Positions 1-5,961 of a DNA stretch of 7,336 bases are shown here, piece after piece. Within the stretch, counting starts at the first letter, position 1. The number at the start of each line of letters is the position of its first letter. Where the stretch lies: contig JAITDF010000487.1 in the NCBI GenBank assembly GCA_031282705.1, positions 1 to 7,336 on the forward strand, read 5' to 3'. Both the position numbers and the translations under genes were made by a program. Below the pieces are notes generated by a model. It saw only the letters and a list, made by a program, of their open reading frames with translations. It searched no databases and was not told the DNA's origin. Origin of the DNA: Opitutaceae bacterium. GTDB taxonomy: Bacteria > Verrucomicrobiota > Verrucomicrobiia > Opitutales > Opitutaceae.

Positions 1-113
1 GGGTCGATTTTCACCGTCCAATCGGCGCTGGAAAGCCAAAGCGGGGCGGCGGCAAAGGCGGGGACCGTTTGCACGGATCCCCACGCACAGAGGATGCACA
101 GGAGAAAACGCAT
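1..113 (-). CDS. Secreted protein, N-terminal fragment (runs off the left edge)
   Basis: Reading the minus strand from the ATG at 113 gives 37 codons open to the window edge. The N-terminus is a clear Sec signal peptide: Met-Arg, a hydrophobic core (FLLCILCAWGSV), then a c-region ending AFA with likely cleavage before AAPLWL. An AGGGAG Shine-Dalgarno (plus-strand 121-126) sits 7 nt upstream, which favours this ATG over the in-frame-shifted ATG at 120. The mature part seen (LWLSSADWTVKID) is too short to name a family. The gene diverges from the sigma-factor operon at 439. The protein is probably periplasmic or outer-surface; its function is unknown. Confidence 0.7.
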   Translation of the reverse strand, partial: MRFLLCILCAWGSVQTVPAFAAAPLWLSSADWTVKID

Positions 114-120
114 GGCGCAT

Positions 121-126
121 CTCCCT
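121..126 (-). promoter_or_regulatory. Ribosome binding site of the leftward secreted-protein gene
   Basis: The minus strand reads AGGGAG here, 7 nt before the ATG at 113. It is one of only two convincing Shine-Dalgarno sequences in the window and decides the start of the leftward gene. Confidence 0.6.
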
Positions 127-189
127 AATGCGTCCGCCCGCGGCAACAAATGAAACGCGGGGTTACAGTCAGAACCGTCGCTTATGCAT

Positions 190-202
190 TGATGTTACGC
201 GG
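190..202 (+). repeat. Solitary copy of the palindromic-element terminus
   Basis: The 13 nt TGATGTTACGCGG is identical to positions 7225-7237 in the right-hand element. Its first 11 nt also match both termini of the element at 5962-6099. No partner terminus lies nearby in inverted orientation, so this may be the remnant of a deleted or decayed element. Confidence 0.55.
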
Positions 203-216
203 GAGAGCCTGTTTTT

Positions 217-258
217 CGTCCATCGTTTATCGTCCATCGTTTATCGTTTATCGTTCTT
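217..258. repeat. Heptamer tandem repeat (CGTYYAT)
   Basis: A 14-bp unit CGTCCATCGTTTAT occurs twice in perfect tandem (217-244). It is followed by a further CGTTTAT (245-251) and a degenerate CGTTCTT (252-258). The array is best read as six 7-bp units of CGTYYAT type. It is non-coding, and its length could vary by slippage. Confidence 0.7.
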
Positions 259-320
259 CTTTCGTCTTTCCTCAGGTGTGGGCTGGGGTGGGAAAGAGGA
301 AAGAGAAAGAAGAAAGAGAA
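254..320. repeat. Pyrimidine/purine inverted repeat with a perfect purine mirror repeat
   Basis: A pyrimidine tract at 254-273 pairs with the purine tract at 296-314 over 19 bp with a single bulged G (264), leaving a 22-nt G-rich loop. Positions 301-320 also form a perfect mirror repeat, AAGAGAAAGA then AGAAAGAGAA, inside an uninterrupted 31-nt purine run (290-320). Such tracts can form hairpins or triplex (H-DNA) structures. No T-run follows, so it does not look like an intrinsic terminator. It lies in the presumed leader or promoter region of the sigma-factor operon. Confidence 0.6.
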
Positions 321-438
321 CGAGGAGTGGGAAAGATTCTGGAGGGGCGGCGGCGCTTTGCCCCCCATCCCTCCGTAACTTCCCGCGCGCCGGACGCGTC
401 TTGAATTTCGTGCATGACACTGTTTCCATCACCTCACC

Positions 439-1035
439 ATGCCTGATGACGCCGCCGCGCCGTATGACTATGCCCGTTCCCTCGAACGCGTGCGCGCGGG
501 CGACCAGCAGGCGGCGCGCGAGCTCGTGGAGCAGCTTTATCCCGTGGTCATCCGCATCGTCCGCTCCCACCTGCCGCGCCGCGTCCAGGAGGAGGACCTG
601 GCGCAGGAGGTGTTCATGAAAATGTTCTCCCGCATCGGCCAGTATAAGGGGACCATGCCGCTTCCGCATTGGGTGTCGCGCATCGCGGTGACGACCTGCA
701 TCGACCATCTGCGTGCGCAAAAACGCCGCCCCGAATTCCGCTGGGCCGACCTCTCCGAGGGCGAGGCCGACATGCTCGACCGCGTGCTCGTGAGCGACCA
801 GGCGGCGGACGCGGGCGACGCGCTCGCGGCGGGCGAACTCGTGCGCAAACTCCTCGACCAGCTCAACCCCGCCGACCGCATGGTCATCCAGTTGCTCGAC
901 CTCGCGCAAAAATCCATCGCCGAGATCAGCGAAATCACCGGCTGGGGAAAAACCCTCATCAAGGTCCGCGCCTTCCGCGCCCGCCGGAAACTCCACAAAC
1001 TCTTTCTCGAACTCAAACAAAAGGAGCACTCATGA
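439..1035 (+). CDS. ECF-type RNA polymerase sigma factor (198 aa)
   Basis: This is a sigma-70 family protein of usual ECF size that directs RNA polymerase to a stress or envelope regulon. Region 2 spans about residues 25-95, with the core-binding helix EEDLAQEVFMKMF at 51-63 and the -10-recognition part (HWVSRIAVTTCIDHLRAQKR) at 77-96. An acidic linker (about 100-130) leads to region 4 (about 133-190), whose helix-turn-helix SIAEISEITGWGKTLIKVR at 159-177 is followed by AFRARRKL. There is no sigma region 1.1 or 3. The ATG at 439 has no Shine-Dalgarno, but region 2 begins shortly after it and no better start exists. Its stop overlaps the next gene's ATG (ATGA), so translation is probably coupled. 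The next two genes are membrane and periplasmic proteins, which suggests they control it. The family call is firm; the regulon is unknown. Confidence 0.92.
   Translation: MPDDAAAPYDYARSLERVRAGDQQAARELVEQLYPVVIRIVRSHLPRRVQEEDLAQEVFMKMFSRIGQYKGTMPLPHWVSRIAVTTCIDHLRAQKRRPEFRWADLSEGEADMLDRVLVSDQAADAGDALAAGELVRKLLDQLNPADRMVIQLLDLAQKSIAEISEITGWGKTLIKVRAFRARRKLHKLFLELKQKEHS
1021..1026 (+). promoter_or_regulatory. Ribosome binding site for the small membrane protein gene
   Basis: AAGGAG lies inside the last codons of the sigma-factor gene, 5 nt before the ATG at 1032. It fixes that start and supports coupled translation through the ATGA overlap. Confidence 0.7.
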
Positions 1036-1373
1036 ATCCCTTGCCACTGCCACCACAACAACCGCCGGCGCCGCCCGAGTGGGCCCGCCTCGCCGCCGCC
1101 GCGCGCCGCGCCGCCGCCGCGCGCGACACCGCCGCGCCTCATGGATTCGCCGCGCGCCTCGTCGCCCGCGCCATGGGCCTCGCCGCCGCCGCCCGGCCCG
1201 CCGCCGCCCCGCTCTTCGCGCGCTTCTCGCTGCGCGCGCTCGGGTTTGCCTGCCTGCTCGCGATCGCGAGCGTCGCGCTCAACTACGGCGCGATCGTAAA
1301 CGCCATGCGGGAGGACATCGCCACGCTGGGCGAACCCGTGGCCCTCGTTGACTCTTCCGACCAGGCCTCGTGA
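1032..1373 (+). CDS. Small single-pass membrane protein, candidate anti-sigma factor (113 aa)
   Basis: The start is fixed by AAGGAG at 1021 and by the 4-nt overlap with the sigma gene. The N-terminal two-thirds is a cytoplasm-like region rich in Ala, Pro and Arg. It begins with a proline-rich leader, then EWARLAAAARR (16-26) and a PHGFAARLVAR segment (36-46). One hydrophobic helix follows at about residues 67-90 (LRALGFACLLAIASVALNYG), then a short acidic tail. No zinc-binding HxxxCxxC motif is present, so it is not a ZAS-type anti-sigma factor. Its size, single membrane span and position between an ECF sigma and a periplasmic LTxxQ protein resemble bitopic anti-sigma factors such as CnrY. 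That role is inferred from context, not from recognised homology. Confidence 0.75.
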   Translation: MNPLPLPPQQPPAPPEWARLAAAARRAAAARDTAAPHGFAARLVARAMGLAAAARPAAAPLFARFSLRALGFACLLAIASVALNYGAIVNAMREDIATLGEPVALVDSSDQAS

Positions 1374-1816
1374 TGAACAAAAACGTCCTCGTTGTCTTCG
1401 CCTTCATCGGCATCTTTTTGTGCGGCGCGATCGCCGGCGGCTTTCTCTCCGTGGGCCACGCCCGCGGCCTTGTGCAGAAAAAAGCCGTCGAGCAGATGAC
1501 CGCCGGGCAATGGCGCCGCATTTCCGACCTTGTTGATCTGACGGCGGAGCAACGCGCGAAAATCGCCCCGATCGTGCAGCAGTTTGTCAAGGAACAGCAG
1601 GTTCTGCGCAAGGACACGCAGGCGCTCGCCGAGAAACTCAACGCGGACATCGACGCCGTGCTCACGGACGCGCAGCGCGAGGAGTTTGCCCGCCGCCGCG
1701 AGGAACTGCGTGAAAGCGAACGGCTCTGGCAGCGCTGGATAAAAGAGCAGCGCGCCGAGCACGGCAGCCGCCCGCCGCCCAAGCCGAAACCCAAGGACGG
1801 GCGGCAACGGAAGTGA
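1373..1816 (+). CDS. Membrane-anchored periplasmic LTxxQ (Spy/CpxP-like) protein (147 aa)
   Basis: An N-terminal hydrophobic helix (residues 5-27, VLVVFAFIGIFLCGAIAGGF) anchors a soluble, mostly helical and charged domain that should face the periplasm. Two LTxxQ-type motifs stand out, DLTAEQRAKI at 55-64 and VLTDAQREEF at 96-105. They are the hallmark of the Spy/CpxP/ZraP/CnrX fold, separated here by a long helix-forming Gln/Lys/Glu-rich stretch. The C-terminus is a Pro/Lys-rich basic tail (133-147). The only histidines are H29 beside the membrane and H130, and C17 is within the membrane helix, so the metal ligands of CnrX-like sensors are not evident. The ATG at 1373 overlaps the previous stop by one base; a GTG at 1370 would add one residue. 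It likely senses envelope state and controls the upstream sigma/anti-sigma pair. Confidence 0.82.
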   Translation: MNKNVLVVFAFIGIFLCGAIAGGFLSVGHARGLVQKKAVEQMTAGQWRRISDLVDLTAEQRAKIAPIVQQFVKEQQVLRKDTQALAEKLNADIDAVLTDAQREEFARRREELRESERLWQRWIKEQRAEHGSRPPPKPKPKDGRQRK

Positions 1817-1969
1817 GGGGGGGAGGGAAAGTCGTGCGGGTGCCGTGAGGGCGGCGTGAGGGCGGCGCCGCCGCCAAGGGCCGCGGCGCGCTTAACCATT
1901 AAGAAAGACTTGGATTGCGCGGGGACGCGGAGCCGCTGTTTTGGGACGCAACATCCATCCCGAACCCGC
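1817..1969. other. Intergenic spacer before the glycoside hydrolase, with an 11-bp tandem repeat
   Basis: GTGAGGGCGGC is present twice in perfect tandem (1845-1855 and 1856-1866). It runs into a perfect 12-bp palindrome, GGCGGCGCCGCC (1861-1872). A short AT-rich inverted repeat, CTTAA-CCA-TTAAG (1891-1903), follows and could be an operator half-site pair, though it is only 5 bp per arm. No clear terminator for the sigma operon (no T-run) and no confident promoter for the next gene were found. Confidence 0.4.
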
Positions 1970-4042
1970 ATGTCTCCCAAAATCCGCATGTCCCCCGCGC
2001 CGCCTCCGTCCCCCGCTCCGCTCCGCTTCCGGCAGGTTCATCTTGATTTCCACACTTCGCCCGCGATTCCCGGCATCGGCTCGCGTTTTGATAAAAAACA
2101 CTGGCAGACCATGCTCCGCGAGGCGGCGGTCGATTCCATCACGCTGTTTGCCAAATGCCACCACGGCTGGAGCTATCACCCGACCAGGGTCGGGCGGATG
2201 CACCCCGGCCTCTCGTTCGACCTGCTCCGCGCGCAATACGACGCCTGCAAGGAAATCGGCGTCAACACCCCCATCTACCTGTCCGCCGGCCTCGACAACG
2301 TCATGGCGCACGAGCAGCCCGGCTGGCGCGAGATCGACGCCGACGGGCGCGTCGTCGGCGCGCCCCCGCTCCAGGCCGGTTTCCACAAGATGGATTTCCT
2401 GTCGCCCTACCTCGGCCACCTGTGCGACCAGATCGCGGAGGTGGCGCGCCTGTTTCCCGATTGCGACGGCATTTTCCTCGACATCGTGTCGCCCTCCCCC
2501 GGCTGCTCGCGCTGGGCGCTCGACCACATGGCGAAACTGGGGCTCGACCCGCGCGACGAGTCGCACCGCCGCCGTTGCGCGGAGGACGCGTTCCGCATTT
2601 ATTGCGAAAAAACCAACGCCGCGGCCCGCGCCCTGCGCCCCGCCATGCCCGTGTTTCACAACTCCGGGCACATCCCGCGCGGACGCCGCGACCTGCTCGC
2701 GTTTCAAAGCCACCTCGAAATCGAATCGCTCCCCACCGGCGGCTGGGGCTACGACCATTTCCCCGAAAGCGCCGCCTACGTCTCGCAACTCGGCATGCCC
2801 TGCCTCGGCATGACGGGGAAATTCCACACCACCTGGGGCGAGTTCGGCGGCCTCAAGCACCCCGGCGCGCTCAGATACGAATGCGCCGCGATGCTCGCCT
2901 TCGGCGCGCGTTGCAGCATCGGCGACCAGCTCCACCCGGACGGCGCGCTCGACGAAAGCACCTATGCCGTCATCGGCGCCGCCTACCGCGACGTGCGCGG
3001 CAAGGAGCCGTGGTGCGCGGACGCCCGCCCGGCCGCCCAGCTCGCCGTCCTGTCCAGCGAATCCGAGCACCCCGGCACCGCCCGGCGCAACGCCCCCGAC
3101 ACCGGCGCCGTCCGCGTGCTGCTTGAGGAGCACCACGCCTTCGCGATGGTTGACCGCGACAGCGACTGGGCGCCCTACGAAATCGTCATCCTCCCCGACG
3201 ACATCCGCGTGGACGCCGCGCTGGAAAAGAAAGCCCGCGCCTTCCTCGCCGCCGGCGGGAAACTGTTCCTCACCGGCGAAAGCGGCCTGCGCGCGGACGG
3301 CTCCGGCTTCGCCTTCGACATCGGCGCGGAATGGGACGGCGCGAGCGAATACAATCCCGAATATATCCTCCCGCGCCCCGGCCTGCGCCCCGGCTTCGTG
3401 CGCACGCCCTTCGTCGTTTACCCGCGCGCGCAGCGCATCCGCGCCACCACCGGGGAGAGCCTCGGCGACGTGCACGAGCCCTGGTTCAACCGCACCTTCG
3501 AGCACTTTTGCAGCCACCAGCACGCGCCCTTCCGCCGCGAACCCTCCGGCCGCGCCGCCGGCGTGCGCAAGGGCGGCGTCCTCTACCTCGCCCACGCCGC
3601 CTTCACCGGCTACCGCGCGCACGGGCAGGCGGTTTACCGCCATTTCATCGGCGCCTGCCTGCGGCTGCTGCTCGACGGGCGCGATTTGATACGGACCAGC
3701 CTGCCCTCCGCCGCGCGCGTCACGCTCGCGCGGCAGGAAAAACAAAACCGCCACGTCGCGCATCTCCTTTACGCCGGCACCGTCAGCCGCGGCGGCGCAT
3801 TCAAACTCGACGGCGGCGCCGCCGGCATCGACGGCGGCGGCCATATCGAGATCATCGAGGACATCGTGCCCCTCTCCGGCGTGCATCTCGCGGTGCGCCT
3901 CCCCGCGCCGCCCGCCCGCGTCACCCTGGAGCCGCAGGGCCGGGAAATACCATTTGAAACCGGCGCGGATGGCCGGACGTCCGTGACCGTCCCGCGTCTC
4001 GAATGCCATCAAATGGTGGTTTTCCATCAACGGACAATATGA
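1970..4042 (+). CDS. GHL6-like glycoside hydrolase with beta-galactosidase-trimerisation-like domain (690 aa)
   Basis: The N-terminal half (about residues 22-345) looks like a TIM-barrel hydrolase of the uncharacterised GHL6 / GH42-related group. Motifs in order are LDFHTSP (25-31), FAKCHHGWSYHP (60-71), PIYLSAGLDN (101-110), DGIFLDIVS (166-174), HNSGH (230-234), HLEIESLPTGGWGYDHFP (248-265) and FHTTWGEFGG (285-294). D171 and E250/E252 are candidate catalytic acids by position, which is inference. Residues about 350-500 resemble the amidotransferase-like trimerisation domain of GH42 enzymes (YEIVILPDD at 403-411, LAAGGKLFLTGES at 426-438). A beta-rich C-terminal part closes the protein. No signal peptide is visible, so a cytoplasmic enzyme acting on imported oligosaccharides is likely. 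The start at 1970 is chosen because upstream sequence is repeat-like; ATG 1988 is a close alternative and neither has a Shine-Dalgarno. The substrate is unknown. Confidence 0.82.
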   Translation: MSPKIRMSPAPPPSPAPLRFRQVHLDFHTSPAIPGIGSRFDKKHWQTMLREAAVDSITLFAKCHHGWSYHPTRVGRMHPGLSFDLLRAQYDACKEIGVNTPIYLSAGLDNVMAHEQPGWREIDADGRVVGAPPLQAGFHKMDFLSPYLGHLCDQIAEVARLFPDCDGIFLDIVSPSPGCSRWALDHMAKLGLDPRDESHRRRCAEDAFRIYCEKTNAAARALRPAMPVFHNSGHIPRGRRDLLAFQSHLEIESLPTGGWGYDHFPESAAYVSQLGMPCLGMTGKFHTTWGEFGGLKHPGALRYECAAMLAFGARCSIGDQLHPDGALDESTYAVIGAAYRDVRGKEPWCADARPAAQLAVLSSESEHPGTARRNAPDTGAVRVLLEEHHAFAMVDRDSDWAPYEIVILPDDIRVDAALEKKARAFLAAGGKLFLTGESGLRADGSGFAFDIGAEWDGASEYNPEYILPRPGLRPGFVRTPFVVYPRAQRIRATTGESLGDVHEPWFNRTFEHFCSHQHAPFRREPSGRAAGVRKGGVLYLAHAAFTGYRAHGQAVYRHFIGACLRLLLDGRDLIRTSLPSAARVTLARQEKQNRHVAHLLYAGTVSRGGAFKLDGGAAGIDGGGHIEIIEDIVPLSGVHLAVRLPAPPARVTLEPQGREIPFETGADGRTSVTVPRLECHQMVVFHQRTI

Positions 4043-4261
4043 TCAAAATCCCCGGCCGTTTTTCCACAACCCTGATGGAAACACCAAAGGGAACCTCTCA
4101 AAATCCAACGCTCCCTTCGGCTCAAAATACTAGTTCAGTTTTTCAACCGCTGATTTTCGCTGATGGTTTTATTAGTGTTCCGATAATTGGTGGCTTTCCA
4201 ATTAGTGAAGATCGGTGGTCGATTTAATGGTTCCATAAAAACATCCCGCCATAATCCCGCC
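4043..4261. other. AT-richer intergenic spacer with degenerate interspersed repeat
   Basis: This spacer is visibly richer in A and T than its neighbours. An inverted repeat, TTTCCATCA (4021-4029) and TGATGGAAA (4073-4081), brackets the hydrolase stop codon. The stretch from about 4144 to 4235 (AACCGCTGATTTTCGCTGAT and following TTAGTG words) looks like a decayed copy of an interspersed repeat related in wording to the one at 5863-5943. It contains an AATTGG/CCAATT inverted repeat (4185-4203). An 11-bp direct repeat (ATCCCGCCATA 4243-4253, ATCCCGCCATG 4254-4264) ends in the start codon of the next gene. No gene, clear promoter or Shine-Dalgarno was found. Confidence 0.5.
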
Positions 4262-5014
4262 ATGAATATAAAAAACAACCTGACCGCCTCCCGCCGCCGC
4301 GCCGCCTTGGGCGCGCTCCTCCTGCTCGCCGCGCTTGCGCCGCCCCGCATGGCGGCCTTTGACTTCGGCACCGCGCAAACCTTCGGGGAAAACTTCCGCG
4401 AGGCGCAAAGCTCCAATCATAAAAAACTGTCGTGGGACAAAGCCGGCAAAAGCATGAAAGCCCCGCCGCCGGTGTCCGCCACCTATATCTACGACACCAC
4501 GCCGGCGGACGCCTCAGCCGCCACGCAAAACACCTTCGCGGTCTCGCAGACGGACACGCTGACCGTCAGGGTGACGTTTGCCGCCGGCACGCCCAGGTCC
4601 TCCATCGGCATCTATCTCATCGACCCCGCCGACGAGCGCAATGGGCTCCTCGCCCTCTACAACGTGGACAACGACGGCGGCGACGACGTGATACGCTTCG
4701 TCTCCAACGCCATGCCCGCGACCGGCGGCGCCGGCGGCGTGGACAAGGCGGAAAAATACAAAAGCCCCGGCATCGCGCCCGATGAAACCGGCACGCTGGT
4801 CCTCACCTACGGCATCGACGCGGAAAACAAGGGTGTCATGACGCTCAGAATGTTAAACGGCGCGGGCGTGGAGGCGCATTCCGCCAGCCACACCGTGAAG
4901 GCGTTCCGCAATCCCCTCGCCCCGGTCGCCGTGGGCCTCCGCGTGTCCGCGCAAAACGGCCGGGGCGCCTGGCTGCTCAAGAGCTTCGAGGCCGCCGCCG
5001 GCCCCGCCCGTTAA
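4262..5014 (+). CDS. Secreted beta-sandwich (possibly LamG/concanavalin-like) protein (250 aa)
   Basis: The start at 4262 gives a textbook signal peptide: basic n-region with SRRR (10-13), hydrophobic core ALGALLLLAALA (15-26), and likely cleavage after MAA (30-32) to leave FDFGTAQ. The SRRR could hint at Tat export, but the rest of the Tat motif is missing. The mature protein is beta-rich with alternating hydrophobic residues: TDTLTVRVTF (97-106), SSIGIYLID (113-121), a polar acidic loop NVDNDGGDD (134-142) that might bind calcium, GTLVLTYGID (177-186) and PVAVGLRVSAQNGRGAWLLKS (221-241). This strand order suggests a concanavalin A-like jelly-roll, but I cannot name a specific family. No C-terminal sorting signal or catalytic domain is seen, so a binding or structural role is more likely than an enzyme. 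It precedes the esterase gene closely and is probably co-transcribed with it. Confidence 0.75.
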   Translation: MNIKNNLTASRRRAALGALLLLAALAPPRMAAFDFGTAQTFGENFREAQSSNHKKLSWDKAGKSMKAPPPVSATYIYDTTPADASAATQNTFAVSQTDTLTVRVTFAAGTPRSSIGIYLIDPADERNGLLALYNVDNDGGDDVIRFVSNAMPATGGAGGVDKAEKYKSPGIAPDETGTLVLTYGIDAENKGVMTLRMLNGAGVEAHSASHTVKAFRNPLAPVAVGLRVSAQNGRGAWLLKSFEAAAGPAR

Positions 5015-5051
5015 ACCGGAGGCGATGCGTTGGTTTTCATGCAATGACACA

Positions 5052-5882
5052 ATGAGCAAATCTTATATCATGACCCATATAAACCGCGCCTGCCTCGCGC
5101 CGGCCACCCTGTTTCTGGCCGCGGGCCTCCCGGCGCGGGCCTCCCGGCTGGTGGACAACCTCAAGGCGGGGAAAAACCAGACCGTGGTTTTTTACGGCAC
5201 CAGCCTCACGGCGACCGGAAAGTGGTGCGCCGATCTGTCCGGCTGGCTCAACACCCTCGACCCCGCTGGCAAGGCAAGGGCCGTGGTTCACAAAAGCGGC
5301 CTCTCCGGCCGGGCATCCCGGTCGGGCCTCGACAACCTGCAAGACCGGGTGATCAAGTTCAAGCCGGACACCGTGTTCATGGAATTTGCCATCAACGACG
5401 CCTACAGCGGCCCGAATTATCCACCCCGGCATCCTGATTACGGCATGACGGTGGAAAAGAGCATGGCGAATCTCGCCCGCATGATAGGGATGCTCAATGA
5501 GGCGCTGCCCGGCGTCGAAATCATCATGCAAACGATGAATCCGGTGTGGGATTCCCCGCACGGCAGCGGCGTCTCCGCCAGCTCCCGCCCGGAGCTTGAG
5601 GTGTATTATGAAGGCTGCCGCCAGGTCGCCAAAAAACACGGCCTGCTTCTCATCGACCATTATCCGAACTGGATCAAACTTCGCGAGACCGACCCGGAAT
5701 TGTTTCAAGCCTACATCCGCGACGGCACGCACCCGACGCCGGAGGGCTCCACCGCCATCACGACCCCGCAGATAAAAAAATCGCTGACGGGCTCCGCCGC
5801 GCAGGACGCCCATGTCCCGCAGGTTTCCACCCCCGCCTGCTTGCAATGGAGAGATAAAAAGCAAACCACGGATTTTCACTAA
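5052..5882 (+). CDS. Secreted SGNH/GDSL-type hydrolase, probable carbohydrate esterase (276 aa)
   Basis: The SGNH blocks appear in order. Block I is FYGTSLTATG with nucleophile S51 (GTSL in place of GDSL). A Gly-rich block II SGLSGRASRSG covers 82-92. Block III FAINDAY has N115, with Ala in place of the usual Gly. Block V is DGTHP with D224 and H227. MQTMNPVWD (159-167) fits the strand before the last helix. The family removes acyl groups, often acetyl from glycans. A signal peptide (RACLAPATLFLAAGLPARA) suits starts at 5052 or 5070. The ATG at 5025 lies only 2 nt after GGAGG and would give an over-long n-region, so 5052 is a compromise. About 30 residues after the last conserved helix look foreign: from codon 256 on they are encoded by repeat-like DNA (5817-5840 and 5863-5882), and the stop codon lies in a repeat. 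A read-through or frameshifted C-terminus is suspected. Confidence 0.85.
   Translation: MSKSYIMTHINRACLAPATLFLAAGLPARASRLVDNLKAGKNQTVVFYGTSLTATGKWCADLSGWLNTLDPAGKARAVVHKSGLSGRASRSGLDNLQDRVIKFKPDTVFMEFAINDAYSGPNYPPRHPDYGMTVEKSMANLARMIGMLNEALPGVEIIMQTMNPVWDSPHGSGVSASSRPELEVYYEGCRQVAKKHGLLLIDHYPNWIKLRETDPELFQAYIRDGTHPTPEGSTAITTPQIKKSLTGSAAQDAHVPQVSTPACLQWRDKKQTTDFH
5817..5840 (+). repeat. Fragment resembling the core hairpin of the right-hand element, inside the esterase gene
   Basis: CCGCAGGTTTCCA (5817-5829) is identical to 7248-7260 in the element at the right edge. After a short divergent insert (CCCCCG) it resumes CCTGCTT, as the element does. GCAGG and CCTGC can pair. It encodes part of the esterase C-terminal tail. 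Confidence 0.5.
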
Positions 5883-5943
5883 AAACAGGACGCTGATAAA
5901 AGCCATCGTTTGGAAAGGTTTTATCCGTGTTCGTCCGTGGTTT
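5863..5943. repeat. 81-bp interspersed inverted repeat spanning the esterase stop codon
   Basis: Ten-base perfect inverted ends, AAACCACGGA (5863-5872) and TCCGTGGTTT (5934-5943), enclose a second inner pairing of GATAAAA (5895-5901) with TTTTATC (5919-5925). The ATCCGTGTTCGTCCGTGG wording is of a type commonly seen between genes in many environmental bacterial genomes (recalled, not searched). The TAA stop of the esterase (5880-5882) is inside the left arm. It may also act as a transcription stop, though no T-run follows directly. Confidence 0.65.
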
Positions 5944-5961
5944 AATACAAACCGGTCATTT

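Larger units (their letters stand above)
114..438. other. Divergent intergenic spacer with several repeats and no gene
   Basis: This stretch separates the leftward secreted-protein gene from the sigma-factor operon and must hold the promoters of both. Short open frames cross it but have unlikely compositions (Arg/Ser-rich, built on repeats), so no gene is called. It contains a copy of an element terminus (190-202), a heptamer repeat (217-258) and a pyrimidine/purine inverted repeat with a purine mirror repeat (254-320). No confident sigma-70 or ECF-type promoter was found. A TTGAAT at about 403 lacks a good -10 partner. Confidence 0.6.

Noticed and set aside
1943..1961. GGGA-n11-TCCC dyad upstream of the glycoside hydrolase as a regulator operator
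   Set aside because: There are only four bases per arm in GC-rich DNA, no regulator gene is nearby and no second copy was found. This is expected by chance.
1892..4030. Minus-strand open frame of about 712 codons opposite the glycoside hydrolase
   Set aside because: High-GC coding DNA commonly leaves the antisense frame open. Its translation is a Gly/Ala/Val/Glu/Arg/His mixture without motifs, while the plus strand has clear hydrolase motifs.
4021..4081. TTTCCATCA/TGATGGAAA inverted repeat around the hydrolase stop as a terminator
   Set aside because: The loop is 43 nt, the stem is AT-rich and no T-run follows. It is too weak to call a terminator.
4003..4227. Plus-strand open frame of 74 codons in the spacer after the hydrolase
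   Set aside because: It overlaps the hydrolase 3' end and then runs through degenerate repeat DNA. No Shine-Dalgarno or protein-like pattern is present.
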